A DNA stretch of 64,000 nucleotides from Thuidium tamariscinum (taxonomy: Eukaryota > Streptophyta > Bryopsida > Hypnales > Thuidiaceae): assembly GCA_947034885.2 (NCBI GenBank), contig OX344753.2, positions 29,902,689-29,966,688 on the forward strand. The letters run 5' to 3'. This document shows positions 49,600-61,170 of the stretch, piece after piece; the stretch's first letter is position 1; every line of letters starts with the position of its first letter. A program made the position numbers and the translations under genes. Below the pieces are notes generated by a model, which did no database searches, was not told the origin of the DNA, and saw nothing but the letters and a program-made list of their open reading frames with translations.

Positions 49600-50150
49600 A
49601 ACCCTGGAGCGTGCCGAGGTCCAATTTCTGGAAGATGAACAGATTCAAAATTACTTTTCTGTCTTGTTTCTACTTGGATGGAAGTCATCCTAATCTTTAG
49701 AAATTCTTGATGAAGTTTTCGTTCTATCCAAGGGTTGGATTTGGTATTTCTAGAGTACATAATAATTTTCTAAAAATTACAAACGTGGAAGTATGTCAAG
49801 TGGTTGACTTTCATTGACTATAGTTCAAACCAAATTTGTGAAAATGAGGTCATAGAATCAAAGAACAAAAAGATTTCAAAAACCACCATATGAAGAGAAC
49901 CTCATTTCAAACCCACTCCAACAAGTTTTATTAAAAAAATGACAATATTTTATTTGCAATTGAATTTTGAAGGAATTTTGAAATTTTCCTTTTAGAATTT
50001 ATAGAAAAATATTGGTGAAAGCATTGGGGAATCTAACCATATGGATGGAATCTAAAACTCAAAATTTTGCAACTTTCATTTGTATCACAATCCCAAAATA
50101 TTCTTTCAAATAGTATTTTATAATGATTTTCCCCAAATCATTCATTCTAC
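49600..50150 (+). repeat. Dispersed repeat, right copy of the pair flanking the PQBP1-like gene
   Basis: Direct-orientation partner of 39511-40062, offset about 10.09 kb. Small indels and scattered substitutions separate them. The two copies have no matching termini that would mark LTRs. Confidence 0.75.
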
Positions 50151-51289
50151 ACATGATTCTAGATGCTTTAGGGTTAAGGGTTAACTTGATCATTGCACCC
50201 TAAAGTGCTACACTTTTTTGGCCCTATAATGGAAATTCAAATGCCAAATGGACCCTTATGAAATTATTAGTATTAAAGAGGAATCCAACTAAAGTTGTTA
50301 TCTTATTTTTTGGCATTGACTTCATTTATATTCCTATGAATTTTCAAACTTGAAAGCATTGGGAACCTACAAATGGCACTAGTAGAATTTAGAACAAGAT
50401 AGAAGAAAACCAACAAAAATTTTAATAGCTCTAAGATGAAATCGAATCATACTAGTTGAAACAATGAATTGCTCTAGCAAGCAAATTGAATCTCATGAAA
50501 CTTGTTTTTTCTTAATTCTTAAACCGTGAAAATTGAGGTCAAAAACAAATCTAACATGTCAATTTGACAAGTAGATGTAATGAATTTGTCCATAAAACAA
50601 GAAAGAATGAATCAAATCTTTTTGTATAGACAAAATTATAATCTCTTTGAAACATATTTTTTAAATATCATTTCAAGATTAAAATTTTTTTTTTGTTTGA
50701 TGAACTATGTTTTGTATTAGCCTACTAGGATGACATCCTTGAAGTGCAAACTGCTTAAGTTTCTATAGTTTGCCTCAAAGATCTCTGCAATTTCTATTAA
50801 TTCCTTTTGAAAACTTACAACAAGTTTTGGATTAATTGGTCTTGGTCTTCCAAGCTCCCGTTGAAAATGATACAAAGGGCATTTGCATGGTATGGTGCAC
50901 TAGTTTTTATGTTGCAAGTTATTGCTTTTCATTTTTTTTCAAGATTTCTAAACTTTCTAGTTATTGCCAATAAATTTTGACTTACAATTTTGTGAAAAAG
51001 AACCCATATTTGCATATGAAAGCATATATTTACCAAAAATTAATGAAAATTTTGAAAAAAATATCTTTTAATAGATGAAATGAGTCATTTAGAAAAAGAC
51101 AAGTGCATTGCTTTACTACTTAAATGTACTCAAAAATTCAAAAAAATCCAAAAATAAATAGTTTTTGAATGGAACAATGGATACATTAGCTATAAAAGCT
51201 TTCAATAGTTAAGTATATCTAAAAAATTCCATTATATATTTTTTCTATTATTAAACATATAAAATTTTTTACTTGAATAGAGTTAATCA
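50151..51289. other. AT-rich intergenic DNA, nothing recognised
   Basis: No open frame of note. A single 'tttagggttaagggttaa' string at about 50168 is telomere-like but isolated. Confidence 0.4.
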
Positions 51290-52239
51290 TTAATCCCTAA
51301 AGGTTTTTGACTATGTTTTCACCAAAATTACTTCTAAATTGTCATTTCTTAGACAACTACCAAATTTTAAGAAAAAATATTTTTAGGCAAAAGTAACCGT
51401 AGGATCTTTTAGAACACAGGTTTAAAAAGATGTGAGAAAAAATTTCAGCAATTTCCGCCATGTAGATTGCAAGATATTAGTGTTTGAAGTGACAAAAATC
51501 ATTTTTTTACCACTGCGAAAATCCAGGCAGCTATACTTCAAAAAATCATACTTGTATGGAAAAATGTCCAAAATAGTTGTTACTCTTTGGATTCATTCTT
51601 CAAGTGAAGTTGGTTAAATGCTTGAAAATTTTCAGATCATTTGGAATTGTACAACATATAGGAAAAAAATAGTAAGTAGATAGAAGTAGAAAATGAGTCA
51701 AAATACTAAATTATTAACAATTTACTTAGAGAGTTAAAAGAAGACAATCCCAATGGTTTTAATGTTGTGTTAAATAATATACATCCAATGTTTTTATTTT
51801 TTTTCAAAAATATTAAAAATTGAATTAAATAAAAAATTTCAATTTTTTTTGTAGTGCAGAGATTCCATAACTAGCCACAAACTACCTCAAACTAAAAATC
51901 CTCATAACTTTTGACTCATTAATCAAAATGGAATGATTCAAAGCTTTTCACTTAAATAAAAATCAAAGAAACCAATTTCAAATTTAAATTTCTTAAAAAA
52001 ATAATTCTTAAAGAAGTTTCTTTTTTGCCTAGGCTGCCCACCGAACAAAGGAAACAACATATCATGTCATAACTTTTTAAACATGTAGTCAAAAGTTATG
52101 AAAATTGTTGGGCCTTAAAGATACTCCTTGGGCACATGTTGTGTGATAATTTCAAAGAAAAAATAAAAACTCCATCCGTAGTGAGCTGCCCAAAATCACT
52201 ATGTTGCCAAAAAATGTAGTTTGGTCATGTAGGGGTTAA
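51290..52239 (+). mobile_element. Family B TIR element, copy 3 (950 bp)
   Basis: The left end TTAATCCCTAAAGG and the right end 'catgtaggggttaa' are inverted versions of each other. The interior aligns with 61756-62687 in the same orientation, for example 'gtagattgcaagatattagt' in both, and with 696-1634 inverted. No coding frame. Confidence 0.8.
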
Positions 52240-52335
52240 ATGGGTGCAATGAGAGACTAGGAGCTAGAATTTGGAAAAAACATAGGACAAAACTCCTTGG
52301 AGCACCAAAATTGAGGTCCAAAAGAGCTTGATGCA

Positions 52336-52694
52336 TAAGAGGATTTTCAGTTGCTGTAAGAGACTACGAGTTCCCAAACGCTGGGAACACATTGGGAACG
52401 CTGGGAACACGATGCTGATGTGGTCGAGCGACTGCCACGTCAGAAAATAACAATTTTTTATTAAATTTAATTAAATATTAAATATTTTTAAAATATTTTT
52501 TTCAAAAAAAAATATTTTTTTAAATCATTTTTTTCCTCTTTAATACATTCTGAAGTTTTTTGGAAAAAAAAATTTTAATTTTTTTTTTTCAAAATTCAAA
52601 AATTCAGACCAGCAGGGGGCTGGTCTGCAGCAGTGGGAACAATTTCGGGGAACACCCCTGAAACGGTCTCCTGGGGGCCCAGAAATCCTCTTAT
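52336..52694. mobile_element. Family D MITE, copy 1 (359 bp)
   Basis: A perfect 12-bp TIR, ATAAGAGGATTT and AAATCCTCTTAT. Just inside are 'gagactacgagttcccaaac' at the left and 'ctgaaacggtctcctggggg' at the right. A middle block 'gactgccacgtcagaaaata' and an AT-rich core are shared with the copy at 62953. No protein. Confidence 0.8.
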
Positions 52695-54301
52695 TTTGTG
52701 TTTCTTTTCTACCATTCTTAGTTATACTTCCCTCTAACACCCTTATTTCTAACCAAATTTTTCTTTATGATTAACTCTAACGATTGATTATTTCTCGTTT
52801 AAAAAATATAATGTTGATCATCAAATTTACATTTTTCTTCAAGAAAAACTATCAATCAAGTGAAATTTGAATTAATAATTTTAAAATCACAAGAAATTGA
52901 AATAATATTTAAAAAAATTAATTTTTATACACTAATTGAACTAATACTATTATCATCCACTATAACTTTTGAAGGACAAGTCTAATGAAGATGAAATTTC
53001 TATTACAGATGTCTAATCTAAAGGTAATTGGATTTCTTATTTCTTAGAAGCTATAAAAAAACAATTTATCTTTAAAAGTTGATTTTTGTAAGTTTGTCAC
53101 ACTTTGAAATTTAGTTTTTTTCACTATGTTTAGAGTACTCAAATCAATTGATCTTGAGTTGAAAATTTTGTGGTCTATTTCCATATTATGTAGGCATATG
53201 CCTACTAAGGTGCCTCTAAAATATGTTATTTAATTTCTTCAAGATCCACGTAAATAGAGTTCCCTTGCTCGAGCATTTTTTAACATTGAAACTCTTGTTA
53301 GTTTTATTTTTGGGGTGAAATTTGATTACCTTGAACTCCTTACAAATGACCAATTTTTAGAGGGACGTTTGTCTTTGATTTTCTATTTATTTGTACCTTA
53401 TTGTTTCTATTTTGTAATAATCTATCTTTTTTTTCTATAATATTGTTTACACACTTACAAATAGTCCATAGTACTTACAATGGTACTTCTAGCCACCAAT
53501 TTTTGCAATCAATGGTTGAGATTGTATTACTACTAGTATATGCTCATAATACTCATAATATTTTAAGATTGAAATGCAAAGTTTGCCAAAATACTATAGA
53601 ATATGGTTTTTTTCTTGCAATGATTATCAAATTATGTAGCCTTCTTTCTTATTCTAACCCACTTAAAATTCTCATTTCCAGTGCAAAAATTGAAAAATAA
53701 TTTATATGACAGTCTTTGCCTATCTAACCATAGGATCTTGTAGTAAATTAAAACAAAATTGAATGGAAGAAAAAAATTGGATATTCATCCATTAAAAAAT
53801 TGATAAGTAGAAGTAGATATGAGATAAAAGGAAAAACTATATTTTTATTAGCTCTAAGATGGATTTAGAATACACTTATTTCAATGGTGAGATTGTTTTA
53901 ACAATCAAAATTAAACTTGTAGAACTTTGTTTCAAAAAAAATGTAAAAGTTGAGGTCAAAAACAAATTCTAGATATATGTTATTGCTCCAAAAAAATACT
54001 TTGATTGCATGCAAAATAAAATGTTGCATAACTTTTACATCACTTATCCAATTAGAATGAATCAAAGCTCTTTATATAGACAAAATCACAAAAGTACACT
54101 AATACAATCTATGGAAAAAAAAATTATAAATGTATTTGAAGTTTTGTAGCATGCTAAGTTAAAATTTACTTTTGACCTCAATTTTTATAATTAAGAAAAA
54201 ATCAGTACTACAAGGCTCAATTTGTTTTCTTGAACTATTCAATTCTAGGATTGGTGTGATCCAATTCCTTCTTAGAGTTGTATTAACAATCAAACAATGT
54301 A
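52695..54301. other. AT-rich intergenic DNA, nothing recognised
   Basis: The 99-codon plus frame at 53401-53700 is Leu/Ile/Phe/Ser-rich and has no recognisable domain; AT-rich composition explains it. Passages around 53,870-54,260 resemble 50,390-50,560 in inverted and direct pieces ('gaggtcaaaaacaaat', 'tttgacctcaatttttataa'), pointing to an old repeat. Confidence 0.4.
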
Positions 54302-55735
54302 GGGCCATTGCAAAAAACACCTGTTAATTTTGTTGCGTTTTGCAACAATACTCATGACTTTTTCAGGAATAGTGTAAAATTAGAAAACTAATTTTTAAAA
54401 AATTTTAAAAATATGAATAATGTATATACTTCTAAAATGAAGGGTTTTCACCGAAAGAAATTGATAGAAAAATTCTCTAAGTAGGACTGTAGGGTCGTTG
54501 CAAGAGACACCTACCAAAAAGCGTAGCGTTTTGCAACGTAGTCTTTTTTTTTCGGGAGTACTTTAAAATTAGAAAAAAAAGTTTTAAAAAAAGTGAAAAA
54601 TATGTTTCATGTATAAACCTTTAAGAAGAATATACCCTAGAAAGGAAAAGCATAGGAAAAATCTCTAAGTAGGAAATCCAGAAAAGTGCAAAATCTCATG
54701 AAAATTAGTACTTCGACATTTTAATTTGTAAAAAATAGGAAAATCAATTTTAATAAAAAAAAAAATTGGCCATTTGAGGAAAGTTGATTTTGATGAGATT
54801 TGACCAAAGGAACAATCTTAGAACCATCATCAATGTTCAAAAATTGCGTGCCACGAAAAAAAATTTGTACTCATGTGGAGGATATAAAAAACATATTTTT
54901 AGATTTTTTTTTTGAATTCATAGGTTTTACACCTATGCAAATAGACCATGAAAGTTTTGTCTTGAAATCATTAAATTTAGACACTACGAACGTAATGATA
55001 ACCATAAACGTAATTTTGTGACACTCAACGAAAATGTTTTTTAAATATAAAATGATTTTTTTAAATTTCTGAAAAATAAGGGATCTAATAAACTTCAAGT
55101 TAGGTATGTTCAATAAAAATGTCATTTTCATTGGACTTAATCTCCAAAAGTTATTGTAGACAACAAAAAAGTGGTTCAAATTGTGACATGAAATAGGACA
55201 GGTGTTTCTTGCAATGACCCTGTAGGAGAACTTGAAAAGTGCCAAATCTCTAGAAAATAGGTACTTTGATTCAAAAATTAGGAAAAAATAGGAAAAATAA
55301 GTATTTTCAAAAAATAAAAAGTTACCATTTGCAACAACTTTATGAAGATGGTCATTCACCAAAAAACCCACCAAAATCATATTTTATATGTTTCAAAATA
55401 CAAGTAGAAAGGAGCTCACTTTGCAGACCTCCACACCACACAAAATTAACTATTTTTGAAAATCCTTCCCTGGAAAGCTAGAAGTCTACTAGAAGACCGT
55501 CTCATCCAAATTTCATTTCAAAATCATTAAGTGTGACATTCAATCGGGGTTTAATTTTGGATAGTAAAATATTTTTGAAAATTATGAAAAAATCAAGGAA
55601 GGTGTATAATACTTATGAGTACCTTCCCTATAAATCTTGAGTCATTTGGAGCCAGAACACAAAAGTTATGGCTAAAAAACAGATCAGCATGCAACATGTG
55701 ACACAAAATAGTACAGGTGTTTCTTGCAATGACCC
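54302..55735 (-). mobile_element. Family A element, older copy split by a nested insertion
   Basis: The left end 'gggccattgcaaaaaacacc' and right end 'ggtgtttcttgcaatgaccc' are family A termini. The flanks tgta and tata fit a 4-bp duplication with one change. Compared with 60293-61028 it is inverted, and its body is interrupted at 54488-55224 by another element of the same family. Without the insert and its duplicated target it is about 0.70 kb. Confidence 0.8.
54492..55220 (-). mobile_element. Family A element nested inside an older family A element (729 bp)
   Basis: Ends are GGGTCGTTGCAAGAGACACC and GGTGTTTCTTGCAATGACCC. They are flanked by a perfect 4-bp duplication, TGTA (54488-54491 and 55221-55224). 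The insertion falls in the host motif 'ctctaagtagga...gagaacttgaaaagtgcc', which is continuous in the other copies. A minus-strand open frame of 169 codons (55380-54871) spans the right junction and is composition-driven. Confidence 0.85.
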
Positions 55736-56195
55736 TATAATTAGTTTCCTTCTATTATATTCTAAATTTTACTCAATTATTTTTTAAAGAATGAAAATCA
55801 ATTTTTTGAGAGGGTCTATATTTTCACTACAATTACGTACGTAAGAAAAACTTGAATTGAAAATTCTAGTTCAAAAAATTTAGGTTAAGAGGATTCATAC
55901 TTCAAAGTCTTGTAATGTAAAATGGTATTGTACAAAAATTTTCATTTTATTCAATTAAATGCAAATATCGTGCAATCTATTTGATCACATTTTTTGAAAT
56001 TTTTTTCATACATTTTTGTACAATACTTATACAAGTGCCAAACCTATATCTCATGGATGGATTTGAAAGAAGAAAAAATTAAAATTTTTGTTGTTTGCAA
56101 TAAAAATGGTAGTTTTGAATGTATTTTGCCAAAGAAAAGGGCCTCTAGAAATGTGGAATTCAAACTTTAGGATTAAGAACTTCGATCTAAGGTGC
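55736..56195. other. AT-rich spacer between family A copies
   Basis: No feature seen. Confidence 0.4.
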
Positions 56196-56944
56196 GGGTC
56201 GTTGCAAAAAACACTTATCAATTTTGTCTCAAAATGGGCAAATGGCCTACTTCAATGAGCCCTATGACTTTTGGTATAAATTTTTTTTAAATAAAATAAA
56301 GTACATGGATAATTTGAAGAGCAATGAGAATATTGTGTCTCTTAAAAATTGGACCTAAGAAAATTTAACTCGAAAAGTTATGCACAAAAAAGGACAATGG
56401 AAAATACAATGAAAATAGACACTTTGATGTTTGATTTTTTTAAAATAGTAAATATATATATTTTTTAAATTCATTTTTCCTAACCTCAAGATACTTCTCT
56501 TCAACCATTTACATCTTTGAGAAAAATAAATGGTGTTCTCTATACGTGCAAAAAAGTAGTCAACTTTGAGCACATGTGGAAGTTCACTTGGACAGTTTCT
56601 TATTTTTAGAAAATTTCTTCCTAGTCTTGTGTAATTTTTGTAAAAGTTCTTGCATGCCAATTTTGAGCTTAAAATTTGCATTTTGGGGTAAAAAATAGGA
56701 CTAAAACCCCCTAAAATGGTCAAAATATACATCCAAGTATCCAACCGGGGGCTATTTTAAAATAGTAAAATAATTTTAAAAAGTTTCAAAAAATTACATC
56801 ATAATTGGAACTTTTATATATACCTTCATTTCAAGTTTTGTGTGAATTAAAAAATTGACGCAAAAGTTATGACTTATGAGTAAAAAAACACCTATCTAAG
56901 GCCAAAGGGACAAAAAATAGGACAAATGTTTCTTGCAAACACCC
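56196..56944. mobile_element. Family A element, divergent copy (749 bp)
   Basis: Starts 'gggtcgttgcaaaaaacact' and ends 'aatgtttcttgcaaacaccc'. The right-hand 200 bp resemble the truncated piece at 2985-3170 more than the young copies, so a second subfamily is likely. The minus-strand frame of 129 codons at 56744-56355 has no known counterpart. Confidence 0.65.
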
Positions 56945-57305
56945 ATCCATTGAAAGCCTCTTCCATTGCAATTTTTTTTTTCAAAAGATTAGAAATTCTA
57001 ATCTAAAAGATTGGTGTGAATGAAGTATATGTTGGAAATGAATCAACTATTTAAACTTAGGTGGTGAATTTCATTTTTGATGTCTCCATAGGAAGTAGAC
57101 CCTACAAAGAACTAACATGTTTTTTTTTCCAAAAACTTTCTAGTCCCCACTCCCTACATGAGAAACAACTAATTAAGGTCATTTGATTGGATTGACCCCA
57201 CTATAGCTACCCCCTGAGCATCCAACTCATGTTCACCAAAATCCAAACCCCTACACACATTCCAATCAAACTATCATTAAAAACAAGACTCACAAAAACT
57301 AATAT

Positions 57306-57585
57306 GGGAAATTTCGTTAAAATGGCGCCATTTCGTTAAATTGGCGCTTTTGAGCAGTTTGGACTGCGCAGTCTGAACCATTTTTTCTATCCTAGGATCT
57401 ACACCTGTACTAGATTTTGGAAATCTATACCAATCCTAGATTTTTTAGATTGTTTGGTCTAATATCTATGCTTGTCATAGATTTCAGAAATCTAAAAGTG
57501 TCCTAGATATTAGCAATGTATTCTTGTCCTAGATGTCAAGGTGTGAAAATGGCATGTGGAATACCGCCATTTTAACGAAATTCCC
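57306..57585. mobile_element. MITE with GGGAAATTTCG ends (280 bp)
   Basis: The left end GGGAAATTTCGTTAAAATGG and the right end CCATTTTAACGAAATTCCC are inverted repeats with one indel, flanked by a perfect TAT (57303-57305 and 57586-57588). The interior contains repeated 'cctagat...gaaatcta' modules in both orientations. Single copy in the window. Confidence 0.8.
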
Positions 57586-57588
57586 TAT

Positions 57589-59100
57589 TAATGTGTTAAT
57601 TGATAGTGGAGACAGCCTTAGAGCAATAGAATAATGGGCAAATGATTTGATCGTACTATTGAAAAGGTTATGAGAGTCAACACAGGGCAACCTTTTAAAT
57701 TGGAAAGGCCAGATTTGAGGCACTTGGGCACTCACGGGTTAAGCGGTAAGCACTAAGCACCACTGTCTGGGTTAGATGTCACGACCACCTCACTGGCGTG
57801 CCAAGGCCAAAACAGATTCGAAAGCCAAGCCCGCAGGTGCTTGTAGACCCAAAAAAAAAATTTGAAGAAGTCCAGCCGATTTTGAAGCAGACTAAGAATA
57901 GGAACCACGCTTGCACTGATCCTTAATGTTGGAATGCATGCTTTCGTGTGTGCATATAAATTAATATTCTTCCGGGTATTCTTCCGAGATTAATTAATTC
58001 TTCGTGGTCGGATGAGTGATGCATGGTCCGTAGCAGCGGTGAAAGGAGCGCGCATGCAGAAATGGCACTCGTTCTATCGATCCTCTCGTTCCACTTGTTT
58101 GAATTCAACATACGGGATTCCTACCAATATATTCGATCCCAATTGCAAGTCTCAACAACAGGATCGCAATCGATCGTTGAATTCCAATGTTCACGGTACT
58201 TGCTAGCTAGCTTCATGATTCAGAAGTGGTGGTGGCCTGTTACGCGTCCAATCGAGCCAGGCACTCAGTGATCGAGCCTGGTAGAAGAATATAAATAATA
58301 TCCAATCCCGTCGCTACGGTCAGCTTCATTTAATATACATGCACCTTTCGATCGATTCGATCGGCAATGAAGTGATTGAGAGGAAGTTGACAGCCGTCCG
58401 ACCTGACGCAGCGCTGTCTAGCACGCGGACTGATGAGAGTGCTGAAGCCCCAACTGAAGCTAGCTAGACGTGCCATGATCGACGACGTCGACCGGTGTTA
58501 ACACCCCCGAGCTGTACAAGTCAGAAGCCAAGGCTCGTAATATCTTGCATTGTGGCAATCGATATATACACGCAGTATACTATATATATACATATACATA
58601 CAGTATATATGCAATATAAGGTTCATCGATCGATCGAGAGTGGTCGGTCCATTTCAATCGCGCGTTCGTCCTGCACGTACTGGTCGATCGATCAAGCTAG
58701 CTAAGCTTCGTCGCGTCATCGTCTATCCGCAGCTAGCGAACTCACATAATTATGTATCAGGCTTTGCGATTCAATTCGGTAGCAGTCCGGGTCAGAGGCA
58801 GCTTTGTGGCGCTTCAATCGCTCTCACTTCTGAGCAGTACCAGACGAGCTATCTACTCACCAGCTCCACTTGCCTTGGGGCCGGTGACAAGAGCTTGCAT
58901 GGACGTACTAAGGCCGGTACTGGGAAACTGTACACAGTGGACAGGTACAGGACTGTTCAGGACTCGGTCTGGCCGGTCCTGGGCGAGCTACGGGTGCGCA
59001 GTTACGCACTGTCTGGGATCGAGTCTCTGCTGGCTAACGATTCAAAACTTTCTCGACATACACAGGCTGAAAAAAAATCTATCATGGAGCCATTAATTTG
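57589..59100. other. GC-richer block of unknown nature
   Basis: About 1.5 kb with much higher GC and CpG than either side, rich in gatcgatcg and gctagctagc strings, with a tatatatacatatacatac microsatellite near 58585. Open frames of 183 codons (58550-59101) and 114 codons (58752-59096) overlap in different frames and show no motif I know. No paired splice signals with a shared protein could be built. It could be a non-coding transcript, a regulatory island or a recently arrived segment. Confidence 0.4.
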
Positions 59101-59765
59101 ATGAATAGAAGTCATTTCAACTATTATTATCCATCACTTGGGGACAGATTGACAGAAACCCAATTTTGAGGTCCAAATTTACTGAGGAGTTTGAAAGAAA
59201 ATCATGGCCCTACGACTTCTCCAGTACAAAAAAAAAGGTTGGCAGGCACTCGTGAATTTTGTGAAGATCAATATGATCATGCACTTTCCCATGGCTCTAG
59301 CATTTCATAGCTCCACTTGACTGGAGTTACAACATTTGCCCTGTAAGAATTCAGTCTACACCTAATAGCTACCCGTCTAAAGTACGAGTCTACATTCTAC
59401 AACAATCTCTACAGAGTTTTGCAATCCAATTCTCAAATTGACCGTTGGAGATTCTAGCTTAAGTAACAATGTAACATGGACCCCCCTAGAACGGGTTTCA
59501 CTCAACAATGTAACATGGACAACTTGTACCGTACGTTTAGGTCAGTTTCGGCAGGATTCGGCAAACCGAAATATTTTACTATTTGCAATTTGACAATTCG
59601 ATAGGGGTTTATTTATTTTTTGCATTTTATGAGGATACTCCTAATTTTTGGATTGATTCTTTCTATTCAAGAAATATATGTGTTCTTTTTTTTGAATTTT
59701 TTTTAAAACAATTTTTTTGAATTTTTAGATATAGTTGTAAATAATTTTCTGAACTCTGAAGTTCA
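59101..59765. other. Intergenic DNA
   Basis: A small direct repeat, 'caatgtaacatggac', occurs at about 59467 and 59507. Nothing else is recognised. Confidence 0.4.
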
Positions 59766-61170
59766 GGGTGATTGCACTTGAGAAACATTTGTACTATTTT
59801 GCATCACACAATGTGTGTTGATTTTTTTCTTGGCCATAACTTTTGTGTTTTGACTCTAAATAATTCAAGATTTGTAGAGAAGATATTCATGACTATTATA
59901 CACCTTGCCTAATTATTTTTTCACAATACTAAGGAAAAAATAAACTATGAGCTAAAATTAAGAAAAAATGGTCTTCTTGTACATTTGCAACTATAAGCTA
60001 TTGGCCAAAGGAATTTCTTAAATAATTATTTTTAAGTGGTGCAAAAGTCTACAAAGTGAGCCTCCTTTTGCATGCATTCTAAAAGTCTAAAACATGTAAA
60101 AAATGATTTTGGTGAATTTTTTGGTGGATGACCATCTCTACAAAGTTATTGCAAATGGACAATTTTTATTTTATTTTTTTTTAAAATTCCTAATTTTTAT
60201 CAATTAAAACATCAAAGTATATATTTTCTTGAATTTTGGCACTTTTCTAGTTCTCCTACTTAGAGATTTTTTAACAAATTTCCTTTACTGATGGGTCATT
60301 GCAAGAAACACCTGTACTATTTTGTGTCACACATTGCATGATGATCAGTTTTTTGGCCATAACTTTTGTGTTTTAGCTCCAAATGACTCAAGATTTATAA
60401 GGAAGGTACTCATAACTATTATACACCTTCTTTGATTTTTTCATAATTTTCAAAAATAGTTTACTATCCAAAAATAGACCCCAATTGGATGTCACACTTG
60501 ACAGTTTAGGGTTTTTTAGTACCTAAGCTATACCTTTTTTTAATGATTTTGAGGTGAAATTTGGATGAGATGGTCTTCTAGTATATTTTTGTAGCTCTCC
60601 AGGGAAGGATTTTTAAAAAAATTTAATTTTGTGAGGTGTGGAGGTCTACAAAATGAGCTCCCTTCTGTTTGTATTTTGAAACATATAAAATATTATTTTG
60701 GTGGTTTTTTTTGTGAATGAACATCTCCATAAAGTTGTTGCAAATGGTCACTTTTTATTTTTTGAAAATACTTATTTTTACTATTTTTCCCTAATTTTTG
60801 AATCAAAGTACCTATTTTCTTGAGATTTGGCACTTTTCAAGTTCTTCTACTTAGAGAATTTTTCTATCAATTTCCTTTGGTGAAAACCTTCATTTTAGAG
60901 GTATATACATTATTCCTATTTTTTTTTAAATTTAAAAATTAGTTTTTTAATTTTATAGTACTCCTGAAAAATTCATGAGTACTATTGCAAAACGCAACAA
61001 ATAGGACAGGCGTTTCTTGCAATGACCCTGATACACTGTCTTCATTTTAAAGGTGCATATATAATTAGTCATATTTCTTTTAATTTTAGAAATCATTTTT
61101 CTAATTTTAAAGTAATCTTGAAAAAGCATGCAAATACAATAAATAATACAAGTATTTTTTGCAATCACCC
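59766..61170 (+). mobile_element. Family A element, older copy containing a nested young copy
   Basis: Starts 'gggtgattgcacttgagaaa' and ends 'agtattttttgcaatcaccc', strongly degraded family A termini. The body left of 60289 and right of 61032 aligns in order with an intact copy: 'tagagatttt...aaatttccttta' continues into 'cactgtcttcattttaaagg'. Removing 60293-61028 and one TGAT restores continuity. Flanks show no clear target duplication, as expected for an old insertion. Confidence 0.75.
60293..61028 (+). mobile_element. Family A element, young nested copy (736 bp)
   Basis: Ends are GGGTCATTGCAAGAAACACC and 'ggcgtttcttgcaatgaccc'. They are flanked by a perfect 4-bp duplication, TGAT (60289-60292 and 61029-61032). 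The interior is nearly identical to 13863-14592 in the same orientation. Non-coding. Confidence 0.88.

Noticed and set aside
39511..50150. LTR retrotransposon bounded by the direct repeat pair
   Set aside because: The copies are too diverged, lack TG...CA ends, primer-binding site and polypurine tract, and enclose a normal cellular gene.
50165..50185. Interstitial telomere repeat
   Set aside because: Only one TTTAGGG with a degenerate neighbour; no array.
54871..55380. 169-codon minus-strand open frame
   Set aside because: It crosses the right junction of a nested transposon insertion, so it cannot be an ancestral gene.
58300..58480. microRNA precursor in the GC-rich block
   Set aside because: Local gatcgat palindromes are present but no conserved plant miRNA sequence or convincing long stem was seen.
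58550..59101. 183-codon open frame in the GC-rich block
   Set aside because: It starts in a dinucleotide repeat and overlaps another open frame; no motif recognised. Kept only as part of the unexplained block.
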